A stretch of DNA of 15,745 bases. Source: H2-BAC3 sp045863035 (GTDB lineage Bacteria > Bacteroidota > Ignavibacteria > Ignavibacteriales > Ignavibacteriaceae). The stretch is from positions 1-15,745 of the forward strand of contig BTUV01000071.1 in NCBI GenBank assembly GCA_045863035.1, in the 5' to 3' direction. Positions 1-9,200 of this stretch are shown here, piece after piece. The notes beneath the pieces were generated by a model. The model made no database searches. It was not told the origin of the DNA and saw nothing but the letters and a program-made list of their open reading frames with translations. Position 1 is the first letter of the stretch. The number at the start of each line of letters is the position of its first letter. Position numbers and translations under genes: made by a program.

Positions 1-57
1 ACATTCTGGAACAAGCCAGGGGTCTAAGCCGATATTGTCACTTCTGAAATAAAATGC

Positions 58-111
58 GTCATACTAATTGGCAGAAGTCTGGAGAAGATGTCATACTAAT
101 TAACAGAAGTC
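58..111. repeat. Two 22-bp direct repeats, 32-bp period
   Basis: Copies lie at 58-79 and 90-111. Each reads GTCATACTAATT, then two variable bases (GG or AA), then CAGAAGTC, so 20 of 22 positions match. The bases after each copy are also similar (TGGAGAA and AGGGAAA). The unit is not seen elsewhere in the window. Upstream, bases 1-24 are open in plus frame 1 up to a TAA at 25-27, so the tail of an unassignable plus-strand gene could end there. Spaced repeats next to a gene end resemble the subterminal repeats of some insertion sequences such as the IS21 family, but no transposase or clear terminal inverted repeat is visible, so the origin is open. Confidence 0.7.
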
Positions 112-114
112 AGG

Positions 115-144
115 GAAAAAAGCCCCGGCTGCAAACCAGGGCTT
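115..144 (-). terminator. Rho-independent terminator of the spmAB-end operon
   Basis: On the minus strand the RNA would form a 9-bp stem, AAGCCCUGG with CCGGGGCUU. It has one U-G wobble and a 7-nt loop (129-135), and is followed directly by a run of U residues (115-119) and then CCC. It lies about 110 bp downstream of the SpmAB stop codon at 257, with no gene between. It therefore probably ends the whole minus-strand cluster that begins near 11471. Confidence 0.8.
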
Positions 145-218
145 ATTTAATTATAAATTAAGATTAAAAATTAAAACCAATTCATATTTCATTACGCGAC
201 GGCGGATCATGCTTAACA

Positions 219-246
219 ATTATCCATTGTCGATTATCTATTATTC
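219..246. repeat. Imperfect 7-bp tandem repeat, four units
   Basis: Four consecutive heptamers occur just downstream of the SpmAB gene: ATTATCC, ATTGTCG, ATTATCT and ATTATTC. A looser AT-rich stretch with TTA spaced 6-7 bp apart lies at about 150-178. The units are too short and too diverged to be protein sites by themselves. I read this as a simple-sequence intergenic repeat. Function is unknown. Confidence 0.55.
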
Positions 247-256
247 AGCTCTTTTT

Positions 257-1873
257 TTATCCAAACAACAGTTTGACGATGAACAGTGCGCCAAGGAAAC
301 CTGCAACATCAGCAAGCAGACCGGCCGGGAGTGCGTGACGTGTTTTTTTAATGCCTACTGAACCAAAATAGACTGCAAGCACATAAAATGTAGTTTCTGA
401 ACTGCCAAAAAATGTTGAAACTAAAATTCCTAAAAATGTATCGGGACCGTGAATAGTAATGATTTCTGTCATAATACCGAGAGAGCCGCTTCCTGAAAGA
501 GGCCTCATCAGTGCCATGGGGAGAGCTTCAGCGGGCATTCCTATCGGGTCGGTTATAAACGCAAGTCCGTATATAAGCCACTCCATTGCACCCCCTGCTC
601 TGAAGATGCCGATTGCTGCAAGCATAGCCACAAGGTAGGGGATTATTCTGACAGCAATGTTAAAGCCCTCTTTAGCTCCTTCCACAAAGGTTTCATATAC
701 TTTAACTTTTTTAATAAATCCGAAACTGAGGAATATAAGAATCAGCATCGGTATTGCCGCAATTGAGAATAGCTGAATAAAATTGCGCACGAAATCAACG
801 CTTACCCAGCTAAAAAGGTACGAAAACGCACCGCTCATTATTCCGGCAAAGAGCATAAAAATTACTGCAAAAAAGATTGCAAAACCCTTCAAATTCTTTT
901 TTGCCCTCTCAAAAAATGTTGTCGGGGTCATTGGAAAATTTTCAAAAAGTTTTGCGGAAAGTATAGCTACAGTGGTTGCACAGGTTGAACCAAAGAGTGA
1001 AGTGCCGATGATAATAGCCGGGTCGCTGCTTCCTACCGATGCTCTGATTGCAATAGCAGTAGCAGGGATGAGTGTCATTCCGGCTGTGTTAATCGCAAGA
1101 AAGGTGCACATTGCGTTGGTGGCTGTGCCTTTTTCCGGATTAAGTTTGTCTAACTCCTCCATTGCTTTTAAGCCGAAAGGAGTTGCCGCATTACCAAGAC
1201 CAAGAAAGTTTGCTGAAAAATTCATTATCATAGCACCCATAGCCGGATGGTCTGAAGGGACATCAGGGTACAAAAATTTAGTAATTGGTTTAACGGCTTT
1301 TGCAATTATTGCTATCAGACCGCCTTCTTCAGCTACTTTCATCACGCCCAGCCAGAGAGCCATGATGCCGATCAGTCCTAGTGCAATCGTCACCGCGGTT
1401 TCAGCATAACTTAAAACTGAACCGGTAACTTCCTTCATCTTAACAAAAGAAATCCGTTCAAACGTAACCGAACCGGAAAGCGCATCAGCATTTTTATTGA
1501 GAGTAAACGTTGCAAGTAAATCATTCTCCTTGCCATTGATTGAGGCCATTTTACTCAGAAGTGAATTGCCTGACTTATCAGGCGTCATATATAAAGAAAC
1601 ACTCGCACCGTCTTTTGAGGGAGAAGACTTTGCACTGATTCTTAATGTATCTCCGATTTCTTTTCCGCTCCATGCTTTAAACGAAGCGGGGCTGATTACC
1701 AGTGTAACATCAGAGGCATGTTTAAGCAGCGAATCAGGCAAAACGGCTGATTGGACTGTTACATTCAGCGATTTATCATTATTCCATGCATCAGAGCCAA
1801 GGTCGGCAACATCAGTGTATATTGCTGCTGAAAGACCGAGAATGATAAGAGCATACCAGACATAATTGAGCAT
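257..1873 (-). CDS. Fused SpmA-SpmB (nucleoside-recognition/Gate domain) membrane protein with an inserted extracytoplasmic domain
   Basis: A 538-residue integral membrane protein that joins both spore maturation proteins in one chain. The SpmA half has TM1 at about residues 4-20 and resumes at about 156-310, with the ALGLIGIMALWLG segment and the conserved NFLGLGNAATPFGLKAM and TFLAINTAGMTLIP blocks. The SpmB half covers about 360-538, with RPLSGSGSLG and FFGSSETTFYVLAVY. SpmA normally continues directly after TM1. Here about 120 residues (30-150), polar and probably beta-rich, are inserted. In spore formers SpmA and SpmB act in spore core dehydration; in non-sporulating FCB bacteria the fused form is of unknown function, possibly solute transport across the inner membrane. 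The start is supported by AAGGA six bases upstream of the ATG, inside the end of the amidase gene two bases away. It is the last gene of the cluster, before the terminator at 115-144. Confidence 0.88.
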   Translation of the reverse strand: MLNYVWYALIILGLSAAIYTDVADLGSDAWNNDKSLNVTVQSAVLPDSLLKHASDVTLVISPASFKAWSGKEIGDTLRISAKSSPSKDGASVSLYMTPDKSGNSLLSKMASINGKENDLLATFTLNKNADALSGSVTFERISFVKMKEVTGSVLSYAETAVTIALGLIGIMALWLGVMKVAEEGGLIAIIAKAVKPITKFLYPDVPSDHPAMGAMIMNFSANFLGLGNAATPFGLKAMEELDKLNPEKGTATNAMCTFLAINTAGMTLIPATAIAIRASVGSSDPAIIIGTSLFGSTCATTVAILSAKLFENFPMTPTTFFERAKKNLKGFAIFFAVIFMLFAGIMSGAFSYLFSWVSVDFVRNFIQLFSIAAIPMLILIFLSFGFIKKVKVYETFVEGAKEGFNIAVRIIPYLVAMLAAIGIFRAGGAMEWLIYGLAFITDPIGMPAEALPMALMRPLSGSGSLGIMTEIITIHGPDTFLGILVSTFFGSSETTFYVLAVYFGSVGIKKTRHALPAGLLADVAGFLGALFIVKLLFG

Positions 1874-1875
1874 AG

Positions 1876-2916
1876 TTAGTCCTTCGTGAAAAATATTTTT
1901 TCTTCATAGGGGAAAGCATGATTCCCGCGTTTATTCGCGGCAATAATTTTAATGAGACGTTCGCCTGAAGATTTGAATGAGATACTTAGTTCATTTTTAT
2001 CGGGATTGAAGTTAAAATCAGAAGTCTCAATCGAGTCGGAAAATACTCTTATTGATTTCGGATCTATTTTAACGGTATCTGAAATCTGAAAAACGGCTGT
2101 ATATACGCCATTCTTTACCTGCTTATTGCTAAATGAAACTTCCGGTATGCTTTGGCTGACATAACGCGCAATACCTCTGAAAATCCCCCAGGCCTGTATT
2201 TTATTAAACTCCTCCTGAATAAGGCGCTTTTCTTCATATTCATGAGTGTGGAACGAACATTCAATAAGCACAGAAGGGATGGTTGTGTGTCTTAAAACAG
2301 AGAACCCGGCGCCTGGATATATCCAATAGTCCGAATATGTACCATCAAAAGAGCCAAGTCCGCCGGAGTTTCGCATGGAGTATGCAAGATCTCTCTGTAT
2401 ATACTTTGCCATATCCCGCTCCATCGGTTCATACTCGTAATCGGTTTCTTTAGCGTGGTAATAAGTAGAAGTGTAATTGATAAATCTGTCAGCACCTGAG
2501 CCGGGTGCATTGTGATGTATGGAAATGAAAAAATCTGCTCCGCTTTGATTAGCGAGAGTTGAGCGGTCTTTCAGATTTACCGTTGTGTCAGTTGTCCGCG
2601 ACATATAAACATGGGCGCCTGCTTCAAGCAGAAAATCCCGTAAAAACAGCCCTACTTTTAAATTGAGGTCAGCTTCAACAGCTTCACCGGCTGGTCCTTT
2701 ATTATTCCTGTCCTTTCCGCCATGTCCCGGGTCAAGATAGAACTTCTTGCCTGAAAGATATGGGGAGTATGTTTGTATAAATGATGTATATTTTTCTTTA
2801 TTCCTGAACTCCAGAGGAGTATCGAAATATACCGGAGGTGTACACCCGGTCACAATAAATGTTAGCAACCCAAACAGTAATAATTTACCTGTTTTTTGCA
2901 TTAAGAAATTGTTCAC
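1876..2916 (-). CDS. N-acetylmuramoyl-L-alanine amidase (amidase_3) lipoprotein
   Basis: A 346-residue predicted zinc peptidoglycan amidase that cleaves the bond between MurNAc and the stem peptide. The N-terminus is a lipoprotein signal ending in the lipobox VTGC (Cys25), so the enzyme should be membrane-anchored and periplasmic. Family residues are visible: His65 in DPGHGG, Glu81 in AVEADLN, His134 in SIHHNA and the catalytic Glu219 in VLIECSF. The catalytic domain spans about 57-255. The remaining ~90 residues look like a small beta-rich C-terminal domain. I start at the GTG at 2916 because AGAAGGA lies seven bases upstream. An in-frame TTG at 2922 is too close to that site and the ATG at 2901 too far from it. 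The start overlaps the end of the helicase gene by 32 bp, which suggests translational coupling. Two bases separate its stop from the SpmAB start. Confidence 0.88.
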   Translation of the reverse strand: MNNFLMQKTGKLLLFGLLTFIVTGCTPPVYFDTPLEFRNKEKYTSFIQTYSPYLSGKKFYLDPGHGGKDRNNKGPAGEAVEADLNLKVGLFLRDFLLEAGAHVYMSRTTDTTVNLKDRSTLANQSGADFFISIHHNAPGSGADRFINYTSTYYHAKETDYEYEPMERDMAKYIQRDLAYSMRNSGGLGSFDGTYSDYWIYPGAGFSVLRHTTIPSVLIECSFHTHEYEEKRLIQEEFNKIQAWGIFRGIARYVSQSIPEVSFSNKQVKNGVYTAVFQISDTVKIDPKSIRVFSDSIETSDFNFNPDKNELSISFKSSGERLIKIIAANKRGNHAFPYEEKIFFTKD

Positions 2917-5900
2917 AATCAAGTCCTTCTCTTTTAAGAATACAATCAGAGCAGACAGTAAAGGTGATCTGCTCTTCTGAAGAAAATATATTCTGCAATA
3001 TAATGGAAACCTGCTTTTCAGTGCGAGAAAAATCCTCAGGCGTATGCACTTTTCTGACAGAACGGGCGGGGTCCCGCGTGATGTAAAGTACTGTTTTCAC
3101 TGATGAAACTTCCGGGAACAGTTTTTTGGCAAGAAGCGCATAAATAGCGAGCTGAAAATCATAACGTTCAAGAGTTTCCGTACTCAGATTATTCAGCTTA
3201 TTGGTCTTGTAATCAGCTATGGTTATCCTGTTATTGTTCAGAAGGAAATAGTCAACACGGGCTGTCAGATAATATTTTCCGATAATCGCCTGTATTTCAT
3301 ATTCTGAAACGCCATTCGGGGAGTAAAGCTCATTAAATTCTTTAGAGCCGGTAATTTTTTTAATATCAGCATAGATTTCCTCTCTGACTGACCGGTCTGC
3401 ATGCCTGAGCTGAAAGAACTGCTCCGTCACTAACTTTGTAAACTCCTCCTGCTCAGTGTCAGGATTGTAAAGTTCTATTGCTTTGTGGATGATGCTGCCA
3501 TATAAGGCTCCTTGTATGCTTTGCCCTGAGGTATTCACATCAGATACAGAATTTTGTGCATCGTGTGACTCATCAAGCAGTGAAGTTAAATTCGTTAACC
3601 TGAGTTCATGAATCAACCGGTATTTATGCGGGCACTCCTGATAGGTGAGTATTCCGGATACGGGAATCATGCGGGTTGACATATTTCTGAAAGAACTTAA
3701 TCTGCTGACCTTTGCCAGTTTTATCTCAGCGGCAAAGGAAGCACCCTCTTGGTTGTCCGGCTGATATGCCGGGATTTCCAAGTCAGTTATCGTATCAATA
3801 GAAAAATTTTGATCTTCGGAAATATGCTTCATTTCAGGGCGTGAAAGAGTTTTAATCTTATTACAGAAAGATTTTTTTCCGTCCGCCGGCTCAAGAGCAA
3901 ATGTCTTTATTACATACGCATAAAGACTATGGGTATCTGTTTTATCGGAACTGTCAGCCGTAAAGAATAATTGGTCAGTTGCACGGGTACAGGCGACATA
4001 GTAAAGCCGTTTTGTTTCTTCCAGTTCGCGCATGCGTCTGAGATATTGTTCAAACGCGCCTATAAGAGGCAGTGCATCTTTAGTACTGTCAGAAAACTTA
4101 GGTATATATCCGAACGAAGGTGATATGACAAATGACTCATTGCTGCCTCTCTTCTTAATTCTGGCTGCATTAAACAAAAAGACTGCTTTAAACTCAAGTC
4201 CTTTTGACGCATGTATAGTCATTATATTAACTGCCCCCGCGCCTTTTTGAGAAAAAACGGGGTCTTCTTTCCCTTTCTTTTCGCGTAACTCCTCCAGATA
4301 AACGATTAATTCATAAAGAGTGAAATTTTGCTCTTCTTCGAATATCCTTATTTTGTCAGCGAGTGAGCGAATTTGAGCCGAGAGCGCTTCAGGGGGATTA
4401 ATGGAAGAACTGATTTCTATATATCGTGTTTCCGACAAAATTTTTCTCAGCAGCTCAGAAGGGTTCATTTCCTTTGAAGCAAGCAGGAATTCCGTGAGAT
4501 ATTTCTTCGCTCGAAGAATTTTGGCAGAATCTGTTTCAGTTTTTCTAAATTTTTCCAAGAGTGAGAAACCGGTCTCAGCGGAAATTCCATATATTTCTTC
4601 ATCAGATAACATAAAAAACGGACTTCTCAGCAGACCCGTAAGCGCAGTATCGTTCTTAATATCAGCCAAAAACCTGAAGAGATTAATGACATCCGATGTT
4701 ACCTGATCCTGAAATTGTGTTGTTCTGCCTGAAAAAATATGGGGAATGCGGTATTGAGCAAAAGCTTTTTGCAGAAAAAGAGCATCATTGTTTTCATACA
4801 ACAAAATTCCGATTTCTTCCCAATTAGAAACTGCTTTTTTCTGCATGAGGCGCAGAATCCGCTGTGCAATTAGCGATGCTTGTTTAGTTTTTTGCCGGGA
4901 TATACTTGATTTCTTTTCTCCGTCAGGGCCTGAAAGAAGCAGTTCAATGTGAGGCGGGGGAGCTATTCCTTCTTCCTTTCGTGCATATATCAATTCTTCA
5001 GGAGCCACACTGTTAAACGCTTTTTTCTGATCGGCAAAAACCTGTGTGAAAAGTGCATTATTGAAAGCACAAAGCTCCCGGCTCATTCTGAAAGACTCAG
5101 CCAGCGTTATTACACCTTCACGGTTCTTTTGCCCAATCATTTCCCGGGTTTGCCGGAAAATTTGCGGTTCAGCATTTCTGAACATGTAAATACTCTGCTT
5201 TTCATCACCTACGATGAAAAGATTTGGCACAGGCGCGGTCATCTCTTTAAGTTTCGAGACAAAAATTTCAAATTGAGCATCATCGGTATCCTGGTACTCA
5301 TCTATCATTATATAACGGTATTTGTTGTTAAGATGAGCCGAAACTTCTGATTCACGATTCATCACAATATCTCTGGCTTTGAGGATAAGGTCGTCATGGT
5401 CAAGAAAATTCATTTCACTTTTACCTGTTTCGTAATAAACGATTACAAGATTAAAAAGTTTAATGAAAAGCTGATTAAAATTATATAGCTCCTTGTGCCG
5501 GTTTTTTATGGTATATAAGTCAAAAGGAGTTTCAGAAGCTTTATCTGATTTACCACTGTCAATTAATTTGGCTGCATTTTCGTAAACTACCACCGCTGTT
5601 GAATCGGAAAGTTTTTCTTCTTCAGATTGAACTGCTGAAGAATCATCTGATAAAATCTCCGATGTAAACTTTTGGAGGTAATTATCCGCTCTGTTTATAT
5701 ACGTATCTTCACTCATCTGTTGAAATGAGCGGAACAGGGGGATGAGTTTTCCTCTTTTCCTGACTGAACTTATAAGAGCGCTTTTCAGATTTGCGTATCC
5801 GCCGAGCGTCATTTGTAACGATAATTGAACTTCCAGAAGCTCAGAATCGTCGTAAGATTTTTGCAGTGCTTTTTCTGCCGCCTTGTTTAGAATCTCATCT

Positions 5901-6298
5901 GAAATGACAGAATCAACGGGGGTAAACCCGGGGTCAATTCCGGCATCAATAGCAAACTCCCTGAGAATTTCACTGCAGAAAGAGTGTATAGTTGAAATGC
6001 GTGCTGAGCTGAGCAACCGCTTTTTTTTCTTCAAGAGCCGGCGAATTTCCAGGGGCAGTTCTTTGTTGGTGATATATTCTTCAATCTCCTGACGGATTTT
6101 GGTATAAAGCTCCGCGGCTGCCTTTTCAGTAAAGGTTATTGCTGCAATATTCTGAGGGAATATATCTTCTTTTGTCAGAAGCTCCGCATACCGTTTTTTC
6201 AGAACGTGAGTTTTACCTGAACCTGCGTTTGCCGCAAGTGAAATATGAATTTCGGTATTAAGAGCCGCTTTTTGTGAGGAAGTAAGTTGGTCAGCCAT
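2885..6298 (-). CDS. AddA/RecB-like UvrD helicase fused to a PD-(D/E)XK nuclease with predicted Fe-S staple
   Basis: A 1137-residue superfamily 1 helicase-nuclease, probably processing double-strand DNA ends for recombination. In order: Q motif near SSQK (8-11), Walker A AGSGKT (25-30), motif II DEYQD (333-337), motif III VGDEKQSIYMFR, motif V TIHASKGLEFK, motif VI YYVACTRA, then a C-terminal RecB-family nuclease. The nuclease shows His938 in GSIIHKAIEL, Asp1016 in ARVDYF and D1029-Y-K1031. Four cysteines frame it: Cys889 (YQECPHKY), then Cys1116, Cys1119 and Cys1128 near the end. This layout matches the 4Fe-4S staple of AddB, Cas4 and Dna2, and is not usual for AddA or RecB. The ATG at 6298 is preferred over upstream in-frame starts because AAAGGGG lies nine bases before it, the Q motif begins directly after it, and longer versions run into the kinase gene. 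It overlaps the kinase stop by 8 bp. No AddB partner gene is in the window. Confidence 0.88.
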   Translation of the reverse strand: MADQLTSSQKAALNTEIHISLAANAGSGKTHVLKKRYAELLTKEDIFPQNIAAITFTEKAAAELYTKIRQEIEEYITNKELPLEIRRLLKKKKRLLSSARISTIHSFCSEILREFAIDAGIDPGFTPVDSVISDEILNKAAEKALQKSYDDSELLEVQLSLQMTLGGYANLKSALISSVRKRGKLIPLFRSFQQMSEDTYINRADNYLQKFTSEILSDDSSAVQSEEEKLSDSTAVVVYENAAKLIDSGKSDKASETPFDLYTIKNRHKELYNFNQLFIKLFNLVIVYYETGKSEMNFLDHDDLILKARDIVMNRESEVSAHLNNKYRYIMIDEYQDTDDAQFEIFVSKLKEMTAPVPNLFIVGDEKQSIYMFRNAEPQIFRQTREMIGQKNREGVITLAESFRMSRELCAFNNALFTQVFADQKKAFNSVAPEELIYARKEEGIAPPPHIELLLSGPDGEKKSSISRQKTKQASLIAQRILRLMQKKAVSNWEEIGILLYENNDALFLQKAFAQYRIPHIFSGRTTQFQDQVTSDVINLFRFLADIKNDTALTGLLRSPFFMLSDEEIYGISAETGFSLLEKFRKTETDSAKILRAKKYLTEFLLASKEMNPSELLRKILSETRYIEISSSINPPEALSAQIRSLADKIRIFEEEQNFTLYELIVYLEELREKKGKEDPVFSQKGAGAVNIMTIHASKGLEFKAVFLFNAARIKKRGSNESFVISPSFGYIPKFSDSTKDALPLIGAFEQYLRRMRELEETKRLYYVACTRATDQLFFTADSSDKTDTHSLYAYVIKTFALEPADGKKSFCNKIKTLSRPEMKHISEDQNFSIDTITDLEIPAYQPDNQEGASFAAEIKLAKVSRLSSFRNMSTRMIPVSGILTYQECPHKYRLIHELRLTNLTSLLDESHDAQNSVSDVNTSGQSIQGALYGSIIHKAIELYNPDTEQEEFTKLVTEQFFQLRHADRSVREEIYADIKKITGSKEFNELYSPNGVSEYEIQAIIGKYYLTARVDYFLLNNNRITIADYKTNKLNNLSTETLERYDFQLAIYALLAKKLFPEVSSVKTVLYITRDPARSVRKVHTPEDFSRTEKQVSIILQNIFSSEEQITFTVCSDCILKREGLDCEQFLNAKNR
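2924..2930 (-). promoter_or_regulatory. Ribosome binding site deciding the amidase GTG start
   Basis: AGAAGGA on the minus strand, seven bases before the GTG at 2916-2914. It lies inside the 3' end of the helicase gene. The spacing fits the GTG and not the alternative TTG at 2922 (one base) or the ATG at 2901 (22 bases). Confidence 0.65.
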
Positions 6299-9200
6299 TT
6301 TGTTTTTCCCCTTTCTCTGAGTGGACAGTATTAACGGGCAGCAGAATCGTAAAATGAGTTCCGGTCTCATCTGTTGCCTGCAGAGTAATTGAGCCGCCGG
6401 CATTTTCAATAAGCCGTTTGGTCATTGAAAGACCAAGACCCATCCCACCGGTTTTAGTTGTAAATCCTTCTCTGAATATCACTTCACGTATATCTTCAGG
6501 AATACCCGTGCCGTTATCAGTGATATGCATCCGGAATGAATTATAATCCTTCCCGGTTGAAATGGTTATCTCGGTTGCTTTGGCCTGAATAGCATTTCTT
6601 ATGAGATTTACCAGCATTCTTCTGAACTGTGATTTGTCCATTACGATCATCAGCCGGGGCTCCTGATGTTCTACACGGATAGAGATACTTTCATCATTAT
6701 AAAGAGCAGCGGTGTCATCAATAACTTCTGCCGGTCTCATAAGAGCAGCATTGATACCAGGCATCCTTGCAAAACGGGAAAATTCTGATGCGATCTGATT
6801 AAGCACTTCAATCTGGTTTATGATTGTGCCTGAAACTTTGTCAAAAATCACATCAAAGTTTTTAGCTCCCGACTTGTAAGCATGGATAAGATGCTGCATG
6901 GTCAGTTTCATCGGTGTTAGCGGATTCTTTATTTCATGTGCAACCTGACGTGCCATCTCTTTCCAGGCGGCTTCCCGTTCAAGAGAGCTTAAATCTTTTT
7001 GATTTCTCTGAAGTTCGCCGGTCATGTTTTCAAAACCCTTCATAAGCTCTTTCAGTTCGCCTTTTACGTTGCCCGGTATATCATACGAATAATCACCCCC
7101 GGCGACTGAATGAGTTGCTTTAGTGAGCTTTTTTATGGGAAGAGATATTTTATTGGCCATAAAACTGCTGATTATGATCACAAGCAGAATGGCAAGGGAG
7201 TAAACGCCAAATAATATAATATCGATTTCAACCGGAAGGATAATGGGGCGTACTTTGTTAAGAAGACTGTTGACTTCAAGGATATATTCCTGATTCCGGA
7301 ATGTAATTTTTCTGAACTGAGAAACTGAAGTAACCCCTCCGTAAGAAACCGTCCTGAAATCATCGCGCATTCCTTCCCGGTAGAGAATATGGAGTGTGCC
7401 GGGTTCGGAGCGTGGCGGCAAAAGTTCTGCTGCTTCGAGCTGTTTGATCGTGGTGTAATGAAGCAGATTGTTTTGGTATATGCTAAAATGAATGCCAAGA
7501 TTATGAAAGGTATTCCGGAAAACTTCAGCAGTTTTAACGTTACTGTTTTTTCCTGCTTCGCGCGATAAATAGTTTGTTACAACCGAGGATTTTTCATGTA
7601 GTAAATTACGCAGCCCCTCCTCTGATTTCTGTGTAATATTAACCCGGTTGTAAACTGCCAGTACAACCATGGGAATGATGGCGATAAAAAGAAATGCGAT
7701 AAGAAGCTGCATTCTGAATGTGTATTGCGGCAGGGCATTCCTTTTGAGTGAGATAATGAAAGATACTCCGTACCAGATAAGCGACAGTAATGAATGAATG
7801 ATAAAGAGTTTAAAAAAGTTGAAGAGATTCCAGGCGAAGGTTCGTATCCTGATGCCTGTTGCTGTTATAGTGCTGCTGCCGGTAATTTCATTAAGAGCAG
7901 CATAAAACAGATACTCTTCAGTGCCGGGTTTGTAGGTGATCCATTTTTCACCTGACTCGCTGAATGTGGAGTCGAGCAGCAGCGTCATGAGCTTTTTATC
8001 AGGATAAAACTCTCCTTCGGTATATATAAGCTCCTTATTCTGAAAATTGAGCATGGTTAGATTTTCATTCTCAAGCGTGCTCCTCCATCTGGTATCAGCA
8101 GAATTAAGCAGCGGGAAGTCAGATTTCTCATGAATCTTTTCAGTGTGATATAAGAAGCATATAGCGATATAGTACGCTGATTGATCGGAAGTGGTAAATG
8201 GTATTATTCCGACTAATTGAATATGGTTTTTATCACCGGTGAAGGGGGTGAAACTGAAAACCGCGGGGGAGCTGATCTTCAGATACGAAAGAAGCGGGGG
8301 AACAATATCGACGCCCTCAAGATTATAGCCGAATCCGCCGGTTACTTTTTTGTTTCTATCAAGAAAATATATACCGGATGAGCGCAGCTCGCGCGAAAAA
8401 GTGAATTTTGTCCAAAGTGAATAGGCCTCTGTTTCCGGATGCAGGATACCCCGCTTCTCCGCGCCTTTTGTGCGCAGTAGTTCCGGAATGGTTTCAAGAG
8501 CATCTGTCATCAAAAACTGATACAAGCCCGGGTTTTTCCGGTTATATTCAAAAGCTGCAGTTTTAAGTTCTTCTTTGGTCAGCTCAGAATTAAAATAGTT
8601 CATGAATGAAACAGAAATCACCGAAGCCAAAAGCAGCGCAGGAATCTGAAATCCTCCCGCAGGTTTTTCATTGTGGATATAATATGCTATCAGTACTCCC
8701 ATAAGAGCGGTAAATACACCGGCAAGCGGGAGTGTTACCAGCGGATTTGCAGTAAAATAAAGAAGAAAAACAATAAAAAGAAGCGATGGACCAAAAATAA
8801 CAGCATAAGACAACCTGCCGGAAGGAAATCCGGTAAGGCGGAAATTTTTTATGAGCAGAACTGCACCGCTCAGCAGCAGTAGAAACACCCCTCCGCCGGA
8901 GAGAAATACGCCAAGATTCATGGAAAGCGCCGGTACGGAAGGAATGAGTGAAGGATCCTTAAAATAACTGAGAGACGAATCAAAAATTACACTTCTCATT
9001 GAAGCAGCGTAGCCGCGTAAAAAGAGTGAGACGAGTGCCCCGTAGAACAGGACAGAAAATATATATATTGCCTTACTGTAGCCGGATGGTTCTATATTTA
9101 ATTTTTCTGACTGCACAGAATAAGCGCAACTGAATGCGGCAAGGATGAAGAAAAAAAGCGCGGTTACCAGAAATTCTGCCGGAGATTTGACTATACCTCC

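Noticed and set aside
58..111. CRISPR array
   Set aside because: Only two units, imperfect repeats, a 10-bp spacer and no cas genes.
783..1409. Open plus-strand frame of 208 codons antisense to the SpmAB gene
   Set aside because: It is a shadow of the strongly conserved membrane protein on the other strand, has no recognisable domain, and lacks a ribosome binding site.
6299..6409. Longer N-terminus for the helicase beginning at 6409
   Set aside because: It would overlap the kinase ATP-binding domain by more than 100 bp. The added residues look unlike a helicase, and the ATG at 6298 has a good ribosome binding site.
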